Source of the DNA: Marispirochaeta sp963667435
GTDB lineage: Bacteria > Spirochaetota > Spirochaetia > JC444 > Marispirochaetaceae
Direction of reading: 5' to 3'
Assembly (NCBI GenBank): GCA_963667435.1
Contig: OY763414.1
Coordinates: 3,720,001-3,784,000, forward strand
Length of the DNA stretch: 64,000 nt
Each line of letters starts with the position of its first letter. Position 1 is the first letter of the stretch. A program made the position numbers and the translations under genes. The notes under the pieces are model-generated. The model was not told where the DNA came from. It ran no database searches and saw only the letters and a list, made by a program, of their open reading frames with translations. Below are positions 59,187 to 64,000 of the stretch, piece by piece.

Positions 59187-60968
59187 TTATTCGCCGATAA
59201 TGCTGCTTTGATCATCTATGAGTGGATGTCTCAGGGATGCGCAGGCTCCGCCCGATGCAGTATTAGAGAAGGTCAGGCCGTATTCTGAACCGAAATAGAG
59301 GGTCATACGTTCTTGAATATTTTTTATGCCGATACCACTGTGCATCCCGCGACTTTTTAAGGTGTTCTCATGAATACTCCCGTCTTTTTTGAATACAAAC
59401 CCTGTTCCGTTATCACTTATACGGAAAGTAATGCTGTTGTTATCTGTTCTTTGCGCCTCTACCAGAATCTTTCCCTTGCTGTCCATGTCTTTCAGTCCGT
59501 GAAAAATTGCATTTTCAACAAGGGGCTGTAAAATAAACTTCATGATTTTTAGGTTAAGCATATTATCCGGTATTTCGTAATCGACAGAAAATATGTCTCC
59601 GTAGCGGAATTGCTGGATACTTATATAATTTTTTACGCTGTTTATCTCATCTTCAAGACTGACCATACGGGTGGAACCGGAAATGTTGTATTTAAGCAGA
59701 TTGATAAGGGAGGAGACCATATCGCTTATATTTTCCATCCCCTGTAAAACCGCAAGCCATTTTATGCTGTCCAGTGTATTGTAGAGGAAGTGAGGATTTA
59801 TCTGAGCCTCAAGCACCTCAAACTGCAGATCGGATTTCCTCTTCTGTTCTGCCACCGACTGTTTCAGCAGCTTGTCTATGCGTACTGTCATTTTATTGAA
59901 TGTTTCTCCAAGCTGTCCGATTTCATCCTCTCTATCTGTTTGAATTTTTACGCTGAAATCTCCCTTCTGAATAATCTTCAGTTTGGCATTGAGGTCTATA
60001 ATCGGCTTGGCGATCGAATTTGAGAGGAGCAGTGAAATAATCAGATAAATAACAGCCATGCCGATTAAGAACAGAATAAGCATGGCAAAAAGCAGATTAG
60101 TAGTAGAGTGGATTTTGTCCTTGAAGAAAACCCTCACGATGCGCCAGTCATTTTGCTCAAAGGATTCTGAAATTATGAAGCTGTCTTTGTTGAAAATATT
60201 CATCTCAAGCACGTGCTGCCCCGGGGAAAACAGTTCCGGATGATCATTTTTCAGAAAATCCATATTCAGATTATAGGGGAAGGTGAATAGAGTATCTCCC
60301 CGGGAGTTTACCACCAGTATTTTTTCTGACTCTTCTGTAGCGAGAGAAGAATATGTAAAGATCTCCCGGAGGTAAACATAGTTTATATCAATAATAAGCA
60401 GTCCGATCCTTTCCGACGCGGGGAATTTATATATTGGTCGAATATACGTAATGGCATTTCGTTCAAGCTGAGGTATATAGATTCCCTGGTTGTTTTTTCC
60501 CATGCCGAACAGTTTTCCAATTTCAGCATCATTGGTAAGGTTAAGCCAGCGCCGGAGTTTCTCCTCAGTTACATCCCAGTAACTTGAATAGAACATTCCG
60601 TTTTTTCCCAGAATATAGATTCCTTTAAGGTGTTCATTAATACTGACGCTGTTTCTGAGCATGGTATCTACGTTTAACTTGGCTTCCATTATCTCCGGGG
60701 CGCCGGGAATAAACCATGTGGAACAATTACGGGTAACTGTTTCGTTGGCCGATAGGAGAATACTGTTGTTACGCACGATGGAAAGAATAAACTCAATATT
60801 GTATTTAGCCTTATTTGTAGTTGAAACTATATGATCCCGTTCGCTTTTTATAAAATTTCGAACATAGAAAGTGAAAGAGAATATTCCGATTGCAGTTATT
60901 GCAAGTAACGATACTGCAAAAAAATATTTAAAAAATATTTTCTGTATGGTGGAAGAGAAGATCCGCAC
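59187..60968 (-). CDS. YesM-like sensor histidine kinase of sugar locus
   Basis: The 593-residue protein has a membrane helix at about 13-35 and a large extracytoplasmic sensor at about 36-290, likely double Cache (GIYILGKNGMFYSSYWDV, NAITYIRPIYKFPASERIGLLIIDINYVYL). A second helix lies at about 293-318, then HAMP. The His-kinase motif LEAQINPHFLYNTLDSIKW has its His near 404, and the ATPase has LVENAIFHGLKD and ISDNGTGFVF. It should sense a sugar or binding-protein complex outside the membrane and phosphorylate the AraC-type regulator encoded six bases upstream in the transcript. It is relatively AT-rich. Confidence 0.93.
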   Translation of the reverse strand: MRIFSSTIQKIFFKYFFAVSLLAITAIGIFSFTFYVRNFIKSERDHIVSTTNKAKYNIEFILSIVRNNSILLSANETVTRNCSTWFIPGAPEIMEAKLNVDTMLRNSVSINEHLKGIYILGKNGMFYSSYWDVTEEKLRRWLNLTNDAEIGKLFGMGKNNQGIYIPQLERNAITYIRPIYKFPASERIGLLIIDINYVYLREIFTYSSLATEESEKILVVNSRGDTLFTFPYNLNMDFLKNDHPELFSPGQHVLEMNIFNKDSFIISESFEQNDWRIVRVFFKDKIHSTTNLLFAMLILFLIGMAVIYLIISLLLSNSIAKPIIDLNAKLKIIQKGDFSVKIQTDREDEIGQLGETFNKMTVRIDKLLKQSVAEQKRKSDLQFEVLEAQINPHFLYNTLDSIKWLAVLQGMENISDMVSSLINLLKYNISGSTRMVSLEDEINSVKNYISIQQFRYGDIFSVDYEIPDNMLNLKIMKFILQPLVENAIFHGLKDMDSKGKILVEAQRTDNNSITFRISDNGTGFVFKKDGSIHENTLKSRGMHSGIGIKNIQERMTLYFGSEYGLTFSNTASGGACASLRHPLIDDQSSIIGE

Positions 60969-60974
60969 AACTGG

Positions 60975-62555
60975 TCAGGCGCTTTGCCCGGGAATGTAGT
61001 GTGTGCTTCGGTATTGCTTACATGTCATCCCACAGGTGTCCCTGAATACTTTACTGAAATAATAGGGACTGTCAAATCCGACCTTTTCGGCTATCTCATA
61101 GATTTTCATATTTGAGCTTGTGAGCATTGTTTTGGCTTTTTCTATACGTATCTCTGTCATGTATGTGGAGAAGTTTATTCCCAGTTCCTGTTTGAAAAGA
61201 AAACTGAGGTAGCTTCGGCTTACTTCAGCGTTATCTGCTACTGTCTGGAGGGATATGTTCTCCGCAGCGTGCTGACGGATATACTCCATGCTCTTTCTTA
61301 TTATATGCGAGTTATATGCGGATGACTTTTTGTCGGCAGTATTCTTTACATATTCCACGTGCAGGTCTGTAAGGTACTGGGTGAGGGCGGAAATATTGTA
61401 GAATTGGTTTAGAAGTTCACCTTCCGATTCTATCCGGGGAACTATTTTTCCTTGGGATGGGTCTGAATCAGTTATCAGGTCCCTCAGATTGGCAGTAATG
61501 GTATTGAAATCATCGAGAAGACAACGAGTATTGTGTTTTTTCTGTATTTCGAGAAAGTGATGATAGAGGAAACTCTTAAGACCGCTGACATTTTTATTTG
61601 CCAGAAGCAGATTAAGTTCTTTCACATCAAAGGTGTCTTTCGCCTGGATATAACCCACTGAACTCTGAAAAAATATTGATACATTTCCGGGCTCAAAAAA
61701 AGATTCACTGCATGCCTGCTGTGCTTCTGCATAGAGTTTTGGCAGTGCATTAAATGAGTTTGATTGACTGCTTATTCCAATCGAAATATTGAGGTTGAGA
61801 TATTTCTTTATGCTTTTTCTTAGATGATGAACAATATTCAGCAGTGTCTCGTGCCGGACGTGTGATGCTGTTGCGCCGGACATATTAAAAATGTAAACTG
61901 CGGCGTTTTCCTGTACCAGTGGAAGAATGGTGAAATCACATTCATTAAAAACCTGATTGGAAATGCTTATTATAACTTTCTCAAAGTTAAGTATTTTTCT
62001 CTGCTGAACTTCACTGTCGACCTCATCAAAATGAAACTGCATCAGCACTATCTGATAATAATTATTTGGAAATGAGGCAAGCTTTAATCCTTTTATCTGG
62101 TCTTCGGAAAGCCTTCCTCCCTTAATAGCCCGTGCAATAAGTGCCGGATCGGAATCGTTTTCCCATTCTTCCTGGCGTGGGGAGAGCATCTCTGCTGCTT
62201 TTTTAAGGTGGACAAGAAGAATTTCCTCGGTGAGATTGGATTTCAGGATATATCCGATTACTCCCAGGTTGATTGCCTGGTGTGCATAGTTAAAATCGTC
62301 ATGATGGGTAAGAATAATTGACTTAAGATTATCCTGCTGCTGTTTAAGCTTCTTGATGAGTTCCAGACCGTTCAGATCCGGCATGCAGACATCAGTGAGG
62401 AGTATGTCGGGCTGGTGGCGGTCGCAGAGTTCAAGTGCCTCGCTGCCGTTTTTTGCTTCACCTATAACAGTGAAGCCGTTTCCTTCCCAGTCTATTGTGG
62501 TTTTCAGTCCGACTCTGACAAGTAATTCGTCATCGGCAATCAATACGCGATACAA
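60975..62555 (-). CDS. YesN-like response regulator with AraC-type DNA-binding domain (sugar locus)
   Basis: The 526-residue protein has a receiver domain, YRVLIADDELLVRVGLKTTI, Asp near 55 in ILLTDVCMPDLNG, and a Lys in GYILKSNLT near 105. A 300-residue linker follows, then two AraC-type units at about 425-526 (LQTVADNAEVSRSYLSFLFKQ and IYEIAEKVGFDSPYYFSKVF). It forms a pair with the sensor kinase. Its promoter lies in the 368-base gap shared with the divergent sugar-binding protein gene, which is the most likely target. Confidence 0.93.
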   Translation of the reverse strand: MYRVLIADDELLVRVGLKTTIDWEGNGFTVIGEAKNGSEALELCDRHQPDILLTDVCMPDLNGLELIKKLKQQQDNLKSIILTHHDDFNYAHQAINLGVIGYILKSNLTEEILLVHLKKAAEMLSPRQEEWENDSDPALIARAIKGGRLSEDQIKGLKLASFPNNYYQIVLMQFHFDEVDSEVQQRKILNFEKVIISISNQVFNECDFTILPLVQENAAVYIFNMSGATASHVRHETLLNIVHHLRKSIKKYLNLNISIGISSQSNSFNALPKLYAEAQQACSESFFEPGNVSIFFQSSVGYIQAKDTFDVKELNLLLANKNVSGLKSFLYHHFLEIQKKHNTRCLLDDFNTITANLRDLITDSDPSQGKIVPRIESEGELLNQFYNISALTQYLTDLHVEYVKNTADKKSSAYNSHIIRKSMEYIRQHAAENISLQTVADNAEVSRSYLSFLFKQELGINFSTYMTEIRIEKAKTMLTSSNMKIYEIAEKVGFDSPYYFSKVFRDTCGMTCKQYRSTHYIPGQSA

Positions 62556-62923
62556 GAAAATTTCCTTTGGTAGAAATTCATGATTTGCTCAGCCATTATA
62601 CTTCGTTTTTTTTCTGATCACAAGAAAAACCCGGTATCCGGAAAATTGCTGCTTTTATTTAAGGAAATAGTAAATGGTGTAATAATTGCACAATAATAAA
62701 ACTAAGCTTATCCAAAGAAAATTGATGTTTTCTCAATAAATTTATGAATTCCCTTAGGCAGGTCGGATTTTGAGGAAAAGACAAATTATCTGATTGTAAA
62801 AAACTCTTTGTGATTTTAATCAAAAGTTGCATTTTGTTGCAAGAAAAGCCGCTTTACAGTTGAGTATCACTTTTTACCGGTCGGATCCTGAATGCGGTCC
62901 GGCTGAAAATAAGGAGGACAAAA
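62556..62923. other. 368-bp divergent regulatory region of the sugar ABC transporter
   Basis: This AT-rich gap lies between the YesN-like gene and the sugar-binding protein gene. It contains the inverted repeat TTGCA-6-TGCAA (62827-62842), two copies of GGTCGGAT at 62761-62768 and 62879-62886, and a strong AAGGAGGA ribosome site before GTG 62924. I see no small gene. The second GGTCGGAT lies in the presumed leader of the transporter mRNA. Confidence 0.55.
62827..62842. promoter_or_regulatory. inverted repeat TTGCA-N6-TGCAA, candidate operator
   Basis: Five-bp perfect half-sites flank a six-base T-rich spacer, 82 bases before the binding-protein start. The second half-site also forms TTGCAA, which may serve as a -35 hexamer, so a bound regulator could overlap the promoter. 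Confidence 0.4.
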
Positions 62924-64000
62924 GTGAAAAAAATTGTAGTATCCTTCATGGTTGCGGCGTTGTGTTTTGCTGCCATCCTGCCCGTATGGGCTGGTGGGCA
63001 GACAGATACAGGTGGAAGCGGCGATATTGATGCGATTAAACAGCAGGCGGCGGCTTCCGGGTTTGACTGGAAGATGGCAGACGGTGAGGAGGTTACCGTA
63101 TTGTTTAACCAGCATCCCTATGCTGAAGCAATTATCAAGAAAATACCGGAATTCGAAAAGATGACCGGTGTCAAGGTAACCTATTCCATTACTCCCGAAG
63201 AAAATTACTTTGACAAAGTAACCACATCTCTGAACAGCCGCTCAGGAACTCCTGACCTTTTTATGAGTGGTGCATATCAGATCTGGGACTATGCTGTTCC
63301 CGGCTATATTCAGCCTCTTGATGAGTTTGTGAATGATAAGAATCTGGTAAGTCCAGATTATGATTTTGCTGACTTTTTTGATGGTGTTATCAGTTCTCTT
63401 CGTTGGGATCTTACACCCGGACATAAAGTAGGCTCGGGTAATCTCTGGGCACTTCCCCTTGGCTTTGAAACCAATACACTGGCCTATAATAAGCGTATTT
63501 TTGACGAACGCGGACTTAAGCCTCCGAAGACTATGGAAGAACTGAAAGTTCTCTGCGAAAAACTGCAGGAATTTGACGGTCCTGGTACATATGCACTGGC
63601 TATCCGTGGTTCACGTAACTGGGGAACCATTCATGCCGGCTATATGACTACCTATTCAAATTATGGTGCAGAAGACTTCAATATCCAGAATGGAAAACTG
63701 ATTTCTCAGGTTAACAGTCCTGAGGCAATCAAGATGACAAAGGACTGGGTAGATCTAATTAAACTCGGTGGTTCTCCGACCTGGGCAAGCTATACCTGGT
63801 ATCAGGCTGGTGCTGACCTTGGTGCCGGAAAGGCTGCCATGCTCTTTGATGCAGACTGTAACGGTTATTTTCAGAATCCCGAAGGTGCTTCCAAGGAAGC
63901 CGGAAATATCGCATGGGTGCATGCACCGCTTCCTGCCGGCAAATCTGATGTAAATGCCAACCTCTGGACCTGGGCGATGGCAATAAACAAAGCTTCCAAG
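62924..64000 (+). CDS. ABC transporter sugar-binding protein (family 1), 3' end outside window
   Basis: The first 359 codons are present and the frame remains open at base 64000. A signal peptide (KKIVVSFMVAALCFAAILPV, cleavage before GGQ) is followed by a family 1 extracellular solute-binding fold. Signs are VTVLFNQHPYAEAIIKKIPEFEKMTGVKV, then SRSGTPDLFMSGAYQIWDYA, LWALPLGFETNTLAYNKRIFDERGLKPPKTMEEL and GAGKAAMLFDADCNGYF. Aromatic residues in AGYMTTYSNYG and WASYTWYQ may stack on sugar. The start is GTG with AAGGAGGA upstream. It is divergent from the YesM/YesN-like pair that probably controls it. Permease genes are expected beyond the window, so import of the sugar used by the nearby kinases is likely. 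Confidence 0.9.
   Translation, partial: MKKIVVSFMVAALCFAAILPVWAGGQTDTGGSGDIDAIKQQAAASGFDWKMADGEEVTVLFNQHPYAEAIIKKIPEFEKMTGVKVTYSITPEENYFDKVTTSLNSRSGTPDLFMSGAYQIWDYAVPGYIQPLDEFVNDKNLVSPDYDFADFFDGVISSLRWDLTPGHKVGSGNLWALPLGFETNTLAYNKRIFDERGLKPPKTMEELKVLCEKLQEFDGPGTYALAIRGSRNWGTIHAGYMTTYSNYGAEDFNIQNGKLISQVNSPEAIKMTKDWVDLIKLGGSPTWASYTWYQAGADLGAGKAAMLFDADCNGYFQNPEGASKEAGNIAWVHAPLPAGKSDVNANLWTWAMAINKASK

Noticed and set aside
1..64000. CRISPR arrays, prophage or insertion sequences
   Set aside because: No regularly spaced direct repeats of CRISPR length, no transposase, integrase or phage structural gene seen in the window.

Overview
The window looks like a chromosomal segment of a free-living, moderate-GC bacterium, most likely a spirochaete (Spirochaetaceae or a neighbouring family). 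The support is indirect. Secreted binding proteins have signal peptides ending in FANGQ or WAGGQ. There is a NusG-II / Gx-transporter / T-like membrane trio, a SufT-CBD-Rieske-SufS operon, and several YesM/YesN-type two-component pairs. No rRNA or marker phylogeny is available here, so the genus is left open.

Layout. 1-9.9 kb: end of a DEAD-box helicase, a DUF1638-hydantoinase fusion, an M29 aminopeptidase, then a plus-strand run of HMA metal-binding protein, OmpR/HK two-component pair, NusG-II protein, Gx transporter, T-like membrane protein and HD hydrolase. 9.9-15.9 kb: DUF523/DUF1722 and Hpt proteins, then a lipid-precursor set (glycerol-kinase-like FGGY kinase, PlsC-type acyltransferase, diacylglycerol-kinase-type enzyme) and an SDR. 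15.9-21.1 kb: SUF Fe-S assembly operon on the minus strand. 21.2-30.6 kb: quinone-reductase-like protein, NUDIX, tRNA-Cys, iron alcohol dehydrogenase, GpsA, PepF-like peptidase, secreted serine protease, M20 peptidase, and a hypothetical protein. 30.7-32.9 kb: a class I/II aminotransferase behind what reads as a complete ribosome-mediated attenuator, then a SEC-C protein. 32.9-43.7 kb: a LacI-type regulator, a YesM/YesN-like pair and a TctCBA transporter on the minus strand. A 2-hydroxyacid dehydrogenase, two BASS-family transporters and the decayed tail of a third lie on the plus strand. 43.7-53.4 kb: aldo/keto reductase, two lipoproteins, YqhD-like alcohol dehydrogenase, CMD protein, DUF4139-like secreted protein, SDR. 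53.5-64 kb: a visibly more AT-rich sugar locus with a DeoR regulator, 2-hydroxyacid dehydrogenase, class II aldolase, two different FGGY kinases, a YesM/YesN-like pair and the start of an ABC sugar-binding protein that runs off the window.

The most interesting element is at 32016-32196 on the minus strand. It consists of a promoter, an almost leaderless 21-codon leader peptide with seven consecutive alanine codons just before Phe-stop, and four CCGCGG-containing segments that can pair 1:2, 2:3 or 3:4. The 3:4 pairing gives a hairpin followed by seven T. It precedes an aminotransferase gene. This is the architecture of trp/his-type attenuation, but keyed to alanyl-tRNA, and suggests that the enzyme makes alanine.

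Other regulatory DNA worth attention: a 30-bp near-perfect palindrome centred on CG before the LacI-type gene; 22-bp-spaced direct repeats between tctC and the dehydrogenase; and helically phased AAATGT repeats before the DeoR-linked sugar operon.
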